A stretch of DNA of 64,000 nucleotides from Enterobacter hormaechei subsp. hoffmannii (GCF_001729745.1 NZ_CP017186.1:2418001-2482000), one strand, 5' to 3'; shown: positions 46,249-54,926, numbered from the stretch's first letter. A program made the numbers and translations. Notes: generated from the letters alone by a model not told the origin.

Positions 46249-46260
46249 TGCGGTAGCCAT

Positions 46261-46298
46261 CACCTTAGAATTTATCATCAAAAAAAACACCTTAGAAT
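46261..46298. repeat. Direct repeats in the cargo leader
   Basis: CACCTTAGAAT at 46261-46271 and 46288-46298, 27 bp apart, separated by an A-run; a possible regulator-binding pair. Confidence 0.5.
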
Positions 46299-46339
46299 CA
46301 ATAGGTTATCTCTAAATCATCTCATCGGATTATCTGATT

Positions 46340-47077
46340 ATGAAGTTTTCTATCCAAGAACAAAGCTCTAGCATTGTTTGGGTTGCCGCAGTCAACCAAA
46401 TGAATCTCACTCCTGACTGGTTTAAACACTATGAGATTCTTCCTTCAGATGATTGCGATCAAGCAAGCGTAGCAATAAACAATAATTCAATATGTTGCGA
46501 TTTTGGTTGGTTCGAAATTATTTCATCAGACAAAAAAATTCATTTCAAACTGGCTAAAAACGGGCTAGAACAAGATTTTGTGGATATGGTTAGTTCAGTT
46601 ATTTCTGTCATGGGTACTGTCAAGACCTATGGCTTAGGCATGAATACTAAAATAAAATTTAAAGTAAACAGTTTTGAAGATTATCATAAAGTAGGTGATG
46701 AATTAGTTCCTAAAAGCAAACTTTACGAAGCTAGTAAATCAGGTTTAATAGGAAATCCTGATGTACATATAGGTATGGCACGTTGCAGAATTGCATTTGA
46801 GAATGCCATTCATCATAATTCTGATAAAGAAGTCAAACCTATAGATGATAATAAATTCCTCGATACAATCTATCTTGATATTAGTGGCATTAGTGATAAA
46901 AGCACAGGAATGGAATATGGTGTTTTATTCTCCTACAACCATCACATTGCATCTGTTAAAGAGCAGGAAATACAATTTACAGAACAACTTCCAGACTTGC
47001 TTATAAATAATTTCGTTTCCGATATTACAAACAATCGCGAAACAGCAGAAAATATCATGAGGAACATATTATCATGA
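46340..47077 (+). CDS. Unrecognised cargo protein 1 of a three-gene operon
   Basis: 245 residues, MKFSIQEQSSSIVWVAAVNQMNLTP. No family recognised. Mixed alpha/beta composition with no signal peptide or membrane helix; conserved-looking aromatic segments (CCDFGWFEII, YGVLFSYNHH). Markedly A+T-rich compared with phage structural genes. It overlaps the next gene by 4 bp, so the two are coupled and their products probably work together. It takes the place of P2 tin/old. Confidence 0.8.
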   Translation: MKFSIQEQSSSIVWVAAVNQMNLTPDWFKHYEILPSDDCDQASVAINNNSICCDFGWFEIISSDKKIHFKLAKNGLEQDFVDMVSSVISVMGTVKTYGLGMNTKIKFKVNSFEDYHKVGDELVPKSKLYEASKSGLIGNPDVHIGMARCRIAFENAIHHNSDKEVKPIDDNKFLDTIYLDISGISDKSTGMEYGVLFSYNHHIASVKEQEIQFTEQLPDLLINNFVSDITNNRETAENIMRNILS

Positions 47078-47844
47078 CATATGCATTAAATCCTGCTTCT
47101 GATTCATTCTCAAACGAGCTAGGTAATTCTTTTTTTGAGGATACCTCAAGCATCAAATCACTTCCTAAAAACTTCACTAACTCAAATGGCTGGGAAAAGA
47201 AACAAGCGAATAATAACAGCACCGAAGTTTTAAAAGAAGCAATTAGTACGCCCAATCAGACCGTTTATGACATAAGTGATCAGGATAATCCAAATAACGG
47301 CCTATCAAAAGATTTAATGAAGGACAATACTTTTTCAGAAAATTACTTCTTGACTCAATCTAATGTAGGGATGGTTGAGGTTGAAATCGATACTATTCCC
47401 GATGAAACTTACACTAAACCCATTAATGATCTTTTAACTAAAGCCAAGGCTGAATTAGACAAAAAAGTTCGGGCTCTGCTAAGTCAGAAAGTTGTATATT
47501 TCGAAAAACAGCTTGAGTGTTATGGAGTTATTGATAATATCTACTTAGAACATAAAACAAGATTAATCGATGCTCGAATTTATGATATCAACACAAACAA
47601 AATCATAGATAACATCACGTTCGAAGCTAAAGAATTTCCAAAAAGTGACCAAGGTTATCTTTCCGAGAATTCCGTTTTTTACTGGCGTGTTGGGAAAGAC
47701 CATCATTTATTTGGTGGGCATCGTAAAGTCTCTGATTTTAGACTTAGACGTAGAGTGATAAAGCTTAGCCCAGCTCAATTAAAGCAAAAACAGCAAGATA
47801 TAAACGATACCATCAATTTCTTTGAATCAATTATTAAAAAATAA
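47074..47844 (+). CDS. Unrecognised cargo protein 2 of a three-gene operon
   Basis: 256 residues. The first ~115 are rich in Asn, Ser and Asp and look disordered. The rest is more ordered: a helix (AKAELDKKVRALLSQKVVYFEKQ), a beta-rich core ending YWRVGKDHHLFGGHRKVSDF, a basic patch RLRRRVIK and a C-terminal helix. A basic, nucleic-acid-facing role would fit but is not shown. No known family was recognised. Confidence 0.8.
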   Translation: MTYALNPASDSFSNELGNSFFEDTSSIKSLPKNFTNSNGWEKKQANNNSTEVLKEAISTPNQTVYDISDQDNPNNGLSKDLMKDNTFSENYFLTQSNVGMVEVEIDTIPDETYTKPINDLLTKAKAELDKKVRALLSQKVVYFEKQLECYGVIDNIYLEHKTRLIDARIYDINTNKIIDNITFEAKEFPKSDQGYLSENSVFYWRVGKDHHLFGGHRKVSDFRLRRRVIKLSPAQLKQKQQDINDTINFFESIIKK

Positions 47845-47882
47845 CACATAGTAATCACCACTAAAATATAAGAAGCATCCGT

Positions 47883-48941
47883 ATGTCATCAATATGTGAA
47901 ACTGTTATTTTTGGAAAAGGAAATGGCGAATCTGTACTCGTTCATTTAAAGAATAATGAGTGGTTGATTACTGACTCTTGCTTAAATAACGATAACAATC
48001 CAGCTGCGCTTGATTATTTACGATCTAATGGCATCGATCCTGTAACCGCAGTTAAGATAATTGTTATCAGTCATTTTCATGACGATCATATCGCAGGAAT
48101 TCTAGAAACCATAAAAACATGCATTAATGCAAAAGTATATATTAGCGCAGCCTTGACAAATAAAGAATTTGTCAACTATATATTCGAATTCAACAGCCCT
48201 GAGATAAGCAACAAGGCAAGGGAGTTTTCTGAATTATTCGCTTATTTCCGTTTATCCAAGCGAAGTAATATAGAGCAAGTTGTAGTTGACAAATGTCTTT
48301 ACAGGAATGGAAATATTACTGTTGAGGCTCTTTCACCTTGTGATACTGATATGCAAGAGTCAAGAGATGAGTTTATCAATCACGCATATAATGCAGGACG
48401 TAACCCCCATCAACTCCAAGCACTACCCAAGGGTAAACCAAATCATTATTGCATTGTATTACGCATTTACGATACAACACTTACAACATCACATGACATT
48501 TTACTCGGTGCCGATCTAGAAATTAAAACGAATCGAGGCTGGGATTCAGTATGTCAAGCGATTTGCGCTCCTAAAGGAAGAAAAGTAGGGTTATTTAAAA
48601 TACCGCATCATGGTTCTCAAACCGGTTATCATGTTCCAACATGGCAAAACCTAATTTCCCAAGAACCTATCGGTATTTTAACAACTTATGATTCCAGCTC
48701 TCTTCCAAGGGAAGAAATGGTCAATCTCTACAAGTCCCATACTAAAGAGTTGTATTGCACCGCAGATCCAAAACACACTACAAGTTATATACAAAACAAA
48801 GAAGCAAAAAAAACGCTTGCAAGCCTAAATGTTAACATTAGGTCTAAAGGTGCAATCGATCGTTTTGGTTTTATTATTATTAAGCAACCATTCATACGAC
48901 CAAGCATCCTCCTTCAAGGCTCAGCTGTTCAACTTAAGTAA
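47883..48941 (+). CDS. ComEC-like metallo-beta-lactamase-fold protein, third gene of the cargo operon
   Basis: 352-residue stand-alone MBL-fold hydrolase. The metal motif HFHDDH gives H64, H66, D68 and H69; later ligands are likely in LLGADLE and in KIPHHGSQTG, the HHGS signature of the ComEC/Rec2-type branch. No transmembrane part is present, so it is soluble. In this branch nuclease or phosphodiesterase activity is the usual expectation. It follows gene 2 by 38 bp and is closed by a terminator. All metal ligands seem intact, so it is probably an active enzyme. Confidence 0.85.
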   Translation: MSSICETVIFGKGNGESVLVHLKNNEWLITDSCLNNDNNPAALDYLRSNGIDPVTAVKIIVISHFHDDHIAGILETIKTCINAKVYISAALTNKEFVNYIFEFNSPEISNKAREFSELFAYFRLSKRSNIEQVVVDKCLYRNGNITVEALSPCDTDMQESRDEFINHAYNAGRNPHQLQALPKGKPNHYCIVLRIYDTTLTTSHDILLGADLEIKTNRGWDSVCQAICAPKGRKVGLFKIPHHGSQTGYHVPTWQNLISQEPIGILTTYDSSSLPREEMVNLYKSHTKELYCTADPKHTTSYIQNKEAKKTLASLNVNIRSKGAIDRFGFIIIKQPFIRPSILLQGSAVQLK

Positions 48942-48953
48942 GTTAATTTTAAT

Positions 48954-48987
48954 AAAAGGCGTCTTAAATGCATCCAAGACGCCTTTT
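48954..48987. terminator. Bidirectional terminator between cargo operon and gene A
   Basis: AAAAGGCGTCTT / AAGACGCCTTTT, 12-bp perfect arms around a 10-base loop. Confidence 0.9.
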
Positions 48988-49006
48988 GAACTCATTAATA
49001 TTCCAT

Positions 49007-51067
49007 TCACTTTCTTTCATATCCCTGCACATCCCTCAAATAACTACCTTTCTCTTCGCCCCTTGCTTTTACATTATTTAATCCAAAATTAACTACTATT
49101 TTTATTGGATATGCTTTTTGAACTCGACATTTCTTATACGTCATATCATAAGTGTATGTATCAAAATCATTTTCCAAACATCTACAGTTATTGACAGAAC
49201 TCCGAGGCGCGGCAATGCCGCTTTTTAAAGTCAAAGGCTCAACGGCCAAAAGCTTTGGAACAATGCGCCATTCGGCTGTCCGGGTAACACGTACCAGCTC
49301 AGAGCCCAAGTGCGGGGCGTAGATGCCCACTACTCTCTCTATATCCTCTTCGTAGGCGTTGACCTCATCAGTCACGTTACGAGCCACACGGACGGTCTGG
49401 CTATCGCGTGGAACATTCGCCCCACCCTGCGCTGCGATATACCGGTCAAATTCACCTTCATCAGCTGCAGCTCTGGCCGCCTCGACACGCTCATCGAATT
49501 CATCAGCAATACTTACCCCGCGAGGCAGTTTGCGCAGTTCGCGGTATGCGCCCATCGTCGGCAGACCAATTGATTTGAATTGCGGGATACGCCATGTTGA
49601 CGCCCATGCGGTTACAGCTGCTGCGGTATCGGTTAGAGGTTTGCCGGTGTCGTGATCGACCTGACCATCGAGCGCGTAACCATCGATATTCTTCGCGATG
49701 TATTTTGCAATGTAACCGGCTGCGCCACCTTGATTGAGGTGCTTAGCTTCAAAGCGCTGTGCTTCAGCGCCTTTTTCATCGCCATCTTCTTTTAAGGCAT
49801 AACGGCGCATGATTTCGGTGACCTGTTTGCTTTGCTCTGGTTTGCAAAAAAGCATCATATGCCAGTGCGGAGTCCCGTCATGATGCGGCTCAACAACACG
49901 CATCCCGTAGACCTGCAGACCGTTATCCTTAAAAGCTGTACGCATCAGGCTCCAGATACGGCACAAATACCGCTGTCCATCCTTGGGCGTAAAGGCAGTG
50001 TCATTCCATCCGTGGTTAAGCTGCACCGTCTTTTTGTCGCCCTTTCCAACCTGACGTGTCGGGTGATACTTCGACGGCGTGGTGATAGTGATAAACATCC
50101 CGACGTCACCCTGACCGGCCGCATAGCGTTCAATCCCTGCGATAGTATTCATCAGTTCCATACGACGGATTTCGGGGTTTGAAATACTTCCCATGACTTT
50201 GCTGATGAGATCGATGCGCTCACCGGTGACTTTGTTTTCCAAGTCACACGACTTCAAGTATTCGAAGTTAGCCTGACGGCGGGAATGTACATCACGGATC
50301 GCCGTTTTGCTGGCGTATGGGGAGCGGTCTTTATTCACCTCACCGGCGGCAATCAGCAAAGCCTCGTGCCAGCGCATACGCTGCGCCTTAAACTGGTTAA
50401 TCCACCATTCATCGTTAATCAGACGAGAGATGGCGGAAAATGCCTGGCGGATCGTGATTTGCCCTTTGCGGTATTTCTTCCAGAACATTGGGGTAATGTT
50501 GAATGCACGAGCTGCACCGGCAACGTGACCATATAAGTGCGCCTGCGCTTCATCGGTGAAAAGGGTTTCTTTACCGCCATGAGCATCTGCCCATGCGTCG
50601 CTAAGTTCCTCATAAGCAACATAGAGCTGCGAAGCAATACGAGCAGCAAATTTTTTGAGCGCTTTGTCACTCATACCCGCTAATCGTGAATAGCTTTCGC
50701 GCTCGCTCAGAAAGAGAAGCGATGCAGTCTCGTTCATTCCATTTAACTGATTAACCCGCTCAAGACGCGGCCCCACCCTTTGCTCAACTGTATTCTTGAG
50801 GAAATAGAAACCATGAAGTGGGCTTTTTGTACGACGGATGAAGTCATACCGCGAGTTAAACAACGTTTTTAAGACATATGGCAGGCGATTAACTTTAACT
50901 AAAACGCCTTGCACCTGACGGAATTCGCCACGTTTAAGGGGTCTATCACGGCCAATTGCAGGACGTGGAGCATTCCATGGGTAAGCACCAACGAATGAAT
51001 CACTGGTGCCCTTCAAAAATGGTGGTGGTGGCGAGGGGGCAACACGCCCCCGAGGTTCGTTGGACAT
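49007..51067 (-). CDS. A: Replication initiator endonuclease gpA with an altered C-terminus
   Basis: 686-residue rolling-circle (HUH) initiator. The HUH motif is PHWHMMLF (H401, H403) and the paired catalytic tyrosines are Y452 and Y456 in GYIAKYIAKN. Start 51067 follows the upstream stop by one base. Up to about residue 628 (LTLKSGIAAPRSSVNNC) it follows P2 gpA; the last ~58 residues are A+T-rich and unrelated, and the protein is shorter than P2's 761 residues as I recall. The catalytic domain is intact; P2 ori lies inside A. Confidence 0.93.
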   Translation of the reverse strand: MSNEPRGRVAPSPPPPFLKGTSDSFVGAYPWNAPRPAIGRDRPLKRGEFRQVQGVLVKVNRLPYVLKTLFNSRYDFIRRTKSPLHGFYFLKNTVEQRVGPRLERVNQLNGMNETASLLFLSERESYSRLAGMSDKALKKFAARIASQLYVAYEELSDAWADAHGGKETLFTDEAQAHLYGHVAGAARAFNITPMFWKKYRKGQITIRQAFSAISRLINDEWWINQFKAQRMRWHEALLIAAGEVNKDRSPYASKTAIRDVHSRRQANFEYLKSCDLENKVTGERIDLISKVMGSISNPEIRRMELMNTIAGIERYAAGQGDVGMFITITTPSKYHPTRQVGKGDKKTVQLNHGWNDTAFTPKDGQRYLCRIWSLMRTAFKDNGLQVYGMRVVEPHHDGTPHWHMMLFCKPEQSKQVTEIMRRYALKEDGDEKGAEAQRFEAKHLNQGGAAGYIAKYIAKNIDGYALDGQVDHDTGKPLTDTAAAVTAWASTWRIPQFKSIGLPTMGAYRELRKLPRGVSIADEFDERVEAARAAADEGEFDRYIAAQGGANVPRDSQTVRVARNVTDEVNAYEEDIERVVGIYAPHLGSELVRVTRTAEWRIVPKLLAVEPLTLKSGIAAPRSSVNNCRCLENDFDTYTYDMTYKKCRVQKAYPIKIVVNFGLNNVKARGEEKGSYLRDVQGYERK

Positions 51068-51068
51068 A

Positions 51069-51332
51069 TTATTTAAAGGCGTCCAGACATTGCTTCCCCA
51101 AGCGTTCAATTCGAGCTTCCAACGCTGAGAAGCCGGTAAGATCGCTGGTCAAAAGATCATGCAATGCCAAGCCTGAGATAAGCTTAGGGATAGTTGGGTA
51201 GTAACCCACAACGTCCAGCCATTCCTTACCTTCATTCTTACCGGATGTGGCAGTCTTCTTCTCCTGCAAAATGAATTGATAGCGGTCGCTGGTAATGACG
51301 TACTGGTTATTTATCTCAATGCGTAGGCTCAT
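51069..51332 (-). CDS. DUF5405-like small phage protein
   Basis: 87 residues, MSLRIEINNQYVITSDRYQFILQEKKT..., of a type common between A and B in P2-like phages (I recall it as DUF5405). The function is unknown. It ends one base before A, in the same early operon. Confidence 0.75.
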   Translation of the reverse strand: MSLRIEINNQYVITSDRYQFILQEKKTATSGKNEGKEWLDVVGYYPTIPKLISGLALHDLLTSDLTGFSALEARIERLGKQCLDAFK

Positions 51333-51354
51333 TTTTTCTTCCTTTTAAAAGTGG

Positions 51355-51573
51355 TTAGCCAGCTCTACCGAAAATTGCGTTGTGTAACTTTTCCGACTCC
51401 TGACCCAATAACTCGATAATCTCGGTGCGATTAAGTTCTGACTTGCTGATGTGCGCGATAAGCCCGTCAAACCAAGAAGAGAAACGGGTCGCCGTGTCGC
51501 GCTGTGCCTCGCTTACTGCATGCCCCAGAAGTGCCGAACACATCCCCGGCTGCGCTGTATTTTGCTTTTGCAT
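51355..51573 (-). CDS. DUF2732-like small phage protein
   Basis: About 72 residues, MQKQNTAQPGMCSALLGHAV. ATG 51573 has GGAG at a good distance; the TTG at 51591 lacks a site. Family assignment rests on position and general likeness. The function is unknown. Confidence 0.65.
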   Translation of the reverse strand: MQKQNTAQPGMCSALLGHAVSEAQRDTATRFSSWFDGLIAHISKSELNRTEIIELLGQESEKLHNAIFGRAG

Positions 51574-51639
51574 TTGCCTATCTCCGGACAAAAGGAGTCC
51601 CCACGCTGTAAGGCGCGTAATAAAACGAATCCAGATTAA

Positions 51640-52140
51640 TTAATGTAAATACTGCTCAGGCTTTACCGAGGTTAAAATGGTTGGCGCGTACTCAAAAAGA
51701 CTGAACAACTCTCGCAGAGCGCGGAAAAGTTTCTCACGCCAATAACAGTCCTCCTCGTTCAAACGCCAATGCGGCATCATAAACTCCTGCTCTGTCAGTC
51801 CCGCATGAAGAAACAGTGAGCGCCTTTGGCTGACGGTCAGGCGGCTGATGAAAGTTGCTTTTGACGCGCCAAGTTGGCGATACCGGGTGAATGCATTTCT
51901 CAATTCATCAAGCGCACAAACAAGACGCTCACGATCGGCTTCAGACATTTCCTCTAAGCGCATCACAGAGTGACGCTGTTTTAATTGAGCGTGGAAACAA
52001 ACCGTAAGACGCTCCCGCTCCATCATCTGATTGTAAAAATCACAAGTGTCCTGCCAACGAGGCTGAGCCAGATACTTGCAGACCAGACCGCGAAGTGCTG
52101 TTGGTTGCTTCTGGATCACATCAAGTGTCATGACCGTCAT
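51640..52140 (-). CDS. B: Replication protein gpB
   Basis: 166 residues, same length as P2 gpB and ending FEYAPTILTSVKPEQYLH as in P2. It helps load the host DnaB helicase for lagging-strand synthesis. Confidence 0.95.
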   Translation of the reverse strand: MTVMTLDVIQKQPTALRGLVCKYLAQPRWQDTCDFYNQMMERERLTVCFHAQLKQRHSVMRLEEMSEADRERLVCALDELRNAFTRYRQLGASKATFISRLTVSQRRSLFLHAGLTEQEFMMPHWRLNEEDCYWREKLFRALRELFSLFEYAPTILTSVKPEQYLH

Positions 52141-52142
52141 AA

Positions 52143-52310
52143 CTACAGTCCTCTCTTTTTGACCAGGCGGCGAAGCTTCTCGATAACACTCGTCTTACGG
52201 GTTCGGATGATGATGCCCTTGCGTCCGCGACCATGAGTGATAGTGAAGTTGGTAGGTTTAGGGCTTTCTCTTCGAAGCAGCTGTGCAATGCAGCGAGGTT
52301 CATTATTCAT
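52143..52310 (-). CDS. Fil-like small phage protein
   Basis: 55 residues, MNNEPRCIAQLLRRESPKPTN, strongly basic. The position between cox and B and the small size fit the phage filamentation protein (Fil, DUF2724) family. Start 52310 overlaps the cox stop by 4 bp; an upstream in-frame codon at 52343 is less likely. Similarity is weak, so the name is tentative. Confidence 0.55.
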   Translation of the reverse strand: MNNEPRCIAQLLRRESPKPTNFTITHGRGRKGIIIRTRKTSVIEKLRRLVKKRGL

Positions 52311-52582
52311 ACTGGCTCCCCTAACCCGAGCCACATCAGCCAACCATCACGAATTTCCTTCGGGCGGCTGTCGTAGGCCATCTTCATACCCTTGTTCCAG
52401 GCGGGCAGATAAACCCAATATTCCCCTGCGCGCCCACTCGTTGACTGCGGATCAGTCATCTCGACTACAGGCAGCTTGCCCTTCTCAATCATGCCTTTGA
52501 CTGCAGCGGGGGTTTTACCAATAAGACGGGCAAATTCCTGATATGGAACCGCATCTGTTCTGCTTACAAGCTGGTTAGTCAT
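52307..52582 (-). CDS. cox: Cox: excisionase and lytic-lysogenic switch protein
   Basis: 91 residues, the P2 Cox length, with PYQEFARLIGKTPAAVKGMIEKG (helix-turn-helix part) and the near-identical end KEIRDGWLMWLGLGEP. It represses the C promoter and directs excision. First gene of the early operon. Confidence 0.95.
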   Translation of the reverse strand: MTNQLVSRTDAVPYQEFARLIGKTPAAVKGMIEKGKLPVVEMTDPQSTSGRAGEYWVYLPAWNKGMKMAYDSRPKEIRDGWLMWLGLGEPV

Positions 52583-52706
52583 CTGCTACGATTCTCCTTT
52601 AGTGTGATTAATTGCTCTAAATAGGGTTTAGTTGCTCTAAAAGGTGATTCATCTATCGGCTAGTTAAATCTACGATAGGTGATAATGTTCAACTATAGGT
52701 GATTTT
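52583..52706. promoter_or_regulatory. Immunity switch region with repeated operators
   Basis: Divergent cox (left) and C (right) promoters. Two direct-repeat pairs with the same 20-bp step: TTGCTCTAAA at 52612 and 52632, and ATAGGTGAT at 52675 and 52695. One pair is likely the C-repressor operator as in P2. The last AGGTGA also serves as the C ribosome-binding site. Confidence 0.65.
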
Positions 52707-53006
52707 ATGTCAATACAGATCCATGAAAAAATCAAGCTGATAAGAGAGTCAGAAAGGTTAAATAGACGACAATTCAGTGAGTTAACTGGAATCGTTTACG
52801 GTTCTTTTTGCAGTTATGAAGCCGGTGACAAAAAGCCGGGAGTCGAACAAATCATGAAAATCCTGCAGCATCCGCGCTTCACGAAATACACCATGTGGTT
52901 TATGACTGATCAAATAACACCCGAAGCTGGGCAGATTGCACCGGCTCTCGCGCACTTTGGGCAGCAGACAACAACGTCACCCCACTCAGACAAGAAAACT
53001 GGCTAA
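52707..53006 (+). CDS. C: Immunity repressor C
   Basis: 99 residues, the length of P2 C. Helix-turn-helix in residues about 10-50 (ESERLNRRQFSELTGIVYGS) and the conserved end QIAPALAHFGQQTTTSPHS. The N-terminal recognition half differs from P2, so immunity specificity is probably different. It dimerises and is not cut by RecA in P2. Confidence 0.95.
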   Translation: MSIQIHEKIKLIRESERLNRRQFSELTGIVYGSFCSYEAGDKKPGVEQIMKILQHPRFTKYTMWFMTDQITPEAGQIAPALAHFGQQTTTSPHSDKKTG

Positions 53007-53102
53007 CCATTTACGGCGCTTATTTGTGCAGTAAATGCGCAGTGAGTTTTTGCTATTTAAATCAGGAAATTGAAGTACGCAGTAACATCATCGGGAGGCT
53101 TT

Positions 53103-54113
53103 ATGTCTGTTAAAAAGCTCGATGATGGTCGATATGAAGTGGACATTAGACCGACCGGGCGTAACGGAAAACGCATCCGTCGGAAGTTCGACAAGAAAAG
53201 CGAGGCGATGGCTTTTGAAAAACATACTCAATATAACCATCACTCAAAGGAATGGCTTTCAAAACCAACGGACAAACGCCAATTGTCGGAACTGAAAGAG
53301 TTATGGTGGAAGCTGAAAGGTAAACATGAGGAGCACGGTCAATCGTATCTCAGGAAAATTGAGCGTTTCGAAACGATGACCGGAAATCCGTGCGCTTTCC
53401 AGATCACCAAGTGCCTGATAACGCAATATTGTGCTCAACGCCGGGGTGAAGGTATTAAGCCAACTACCATCAACCGCGACCTGATCACGCTAGGTGGGAT
53501 GTTCACAACCCTGATTGAGTCAGAACTGTATAACGGTGAGCATCCATTCAGGGGATTCAAAAAACTGAAAGAGCAGACAGCCGAAACGGGCTATCTCACT
53601 CTTGAGGAAATTGACGCCTTACTTGCTGCGCTCTCAGGTGATAATCGTAAAATTGCGGTTTTGTGTTTGAGTACCGGGGCAAGATGGGGAGAAGCTGCGC
53701 GATTGAAGGCGGAGAATGTGATTCATAATCGGGTGTCTTTCGTTAAGACGAAAACCAACACACCGCGCACGGTCCCGATCTCTGATGACGTTGCGGCTTA
53801 TGTAGTCGGCAAAGCACGAGGCTTTCTGTTTCCTGAGGCCAGTTATGCTGATTTCAGGCGAATCCTCAAAGAAGTTAAGCCCGACTTACCGGCGGGGCAA
53901 GCAACACATGCGCTACGACACTCTTTCGCCACGCACTTTATGATTAACGGGGGCAATATCATCACACTGCAGAGGATCTTAGGTCATACGAAAATTGCGC
54001 AGACAATGGTCTATGCGCACTTCGCTCCTCAGTACCTGCAGGACGCGATTTCGCTTAACCCGCTGAAGGGTGCTAATGGTGGTAAGAGTGTCCACAATGT
54101 GTCCACACCCTAG
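53103..54113 (+). CDS. int: P2-type tyrosine integrase
   Basis: 336 residues. Catalytic set: R194 (TGARWGEA), K215 or K217, H269-x2-R272 (HALRHSFATH), H295 (LGHTK) and Y304 (MVYAHFAP). Start 53103 follows GGGAGG; the open frame begins 33 bp earlier. Its 3' end contains two arm sites, and attR follows. Confidence 0.96.
   Translation: MSVKKLDDGRYEVDIRPTGRNGKRIRRKFDKKSEAMAFEKHTQYNHHSKEWLSKPTDKRQLSELKELWWKLKGKHEEHGQSYLRKIERFETMTGNPCAFQITKCLITQYCAQRRGEGIKPTTINRDLITLGGMFTTLIESELYNGEHPFRGFKKLKEQTAETGYLTLEEIDALLAALSGDNRKIAVLCLSTGARWGEAARLKAENVIHNRVSFVKTKTNTPRTVPISDDVAAYVVGKARGFLFPEASYADFRRILKEVKPDLPAGQATHALRHSFATHFMINGGNIITLQRILGHTKIAQTMVYAHFAPQYLQDAISLNPLKGANGGKSVHNVSTP
54089..54107. promoter_or_regulatory. 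Integrase arm-site pair on the attR side
   Basis: TGTCCACA at 54089-54096 and 54100-54107, 11 bp apart, inside the last codons of int. Same word and step as the pair beside attL. Confidence 0.65.
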
Positions 54114-54194
54114 CCGCTTTTTATGGCTTTTGGCTGCTAGTAGTGAAACGTGAAGCCTTGTCTGGCGCGGCTTTCCAGCTACGCTAGACATTAA

Positions 54195-54212
54195 AAAGGC
54201 TCCCTCGGGAGC
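54195..54212. repeat. attR core, overlapping the leuE terminator
   Basis: AAAGGCTCCCTCGGGAGC, 17 of 18 bases identical to attL. With its flanks (54194-54216) it is a perfect 11-bp-stem terminator for leuE. Confidence 0.7.
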
Positions 54213-54223
54213 CTTTTCTTCAT

Positions 54224-54859
54224 TCAGTGCAGCGACGCCAGCCTCGCCGCAAATCCAACAAACAGCAGGCCTATCAACCCATTCCCCAGCTTCGCCAGTT
54301 TCTTTTTGGTTTTCAGATAACGCGTGACAAACGCGCCTGAGAAAATCAGGAAGCTCATGTACATGAAGCTGATCAGCTCAAGCGTTGTGGCGAGGATCAG
54401 GAACGACGTGCCGGTATTCTTCGCATTGACATCAATGAACTGCACGAAGAACGATACGTAAAAGAGAATCGCTTTCGGGTTCGTCAGGCTCAGCACCAGC
54501 GAACGCTTAAGGATCGCGCTTGCCGGTTCGGCGCTACTTTCGTGCGCATTTTTTTGACGTGTCATAACGGACCAGAGCATTTTTCCGCCGAGCCACAGCA
54601 GATAAAACGCCCCAAGATAGCGGACAATATTAAATAATACCGGAGTGGTCTGGATCAACGCGGCGACGCCCGCCCAGGCCAGAAACATCAGCACGGCATC
54701 ACCAATAAACACACCGGTGGCTGCCAGATAGCCTTTCTTAACGCCGTGGCCAATCCCTGTTTTCAGCACAAACAAGGTGTTCGGTCCTGGAACCAGCACG
54801 ATAAAAAATGCGCCGACAACATAGGTCCAGAAATTCAGTACACCAAACTCCGCAAACAC
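54224..54859 (-). CDS. leuE: Leucine efflux protein LeuE (RhtB/LysE family)
   Basis: 211-residue amino-acid exporter with about six helices; closely similar to E. coli LeuE ([35 protein letters not shown]). It exports leucine and analogues. In E. coli leuE lies elsewhere on the chromosome. It is convergent with yciI across the prophage. Confidence 0.9.
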   Translation of the reverse strand: MFAEFGVLNFWTYVVGAFFIVLVPGPNTLFVLKTGIGHGVKKGYLAATGVFIGDAVLMFLAWAGVAALIQTTPVLFNIVRYLGAFYLLWLGGKMLWSVMTRQKNAHESSAEPASAILKRSLVLSLTNPKAILFYVSFFVQFIDVNAKNTGTSFLILATTLELISFMYMSFLIFSGAFVTRYLKTKKKLAKLGNGLIGLLFVGFAARLASLH

Positions 54860-54926
54860 GTCTCACTCCTTTTTCTCAAAAACAGCGGGGATACCGGTAA
54901 TTACGGTATCCCCTGAATCAGTTGCG

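Larger units (their letters stand above)
45850..46339. other. Non-coding region holding the packaging site and a cargo promoter
   Basis: The first part is the G+C-rich P2 left end with a terminator and cos. After about 46080 the sequence becomes A+T-rich and carries a promoter, a dyad and direct repeats before the cargo operon. No gene is seen. Confidence 0.7.
23149..54212. mobile_element. P2-like prophage, apparently complete (about 31 kb)
   Basis: Bounded by an 18-bp imperfect repeat, it carries P2-type integrase, C, cox, B and A, cos, and a complete set of head, tail and lysis genes in P2 order. No broken structural gene was noticed. Differences from P2 are the lack of old, tin, fun and lysA, and the presence of at least three cargo loci. 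Gene A has an altered 3' end. Confidence 0.93.

Noticed and set aside
23149-54212. CRISPR array, tRNA or rRNA gene, or IS element within the window
   Set aside because: No regularly spaced repeat array, no cloverleaf or rRNA sequence, and no transposase was seen; the only site-specific recombinase is the phage integrase.
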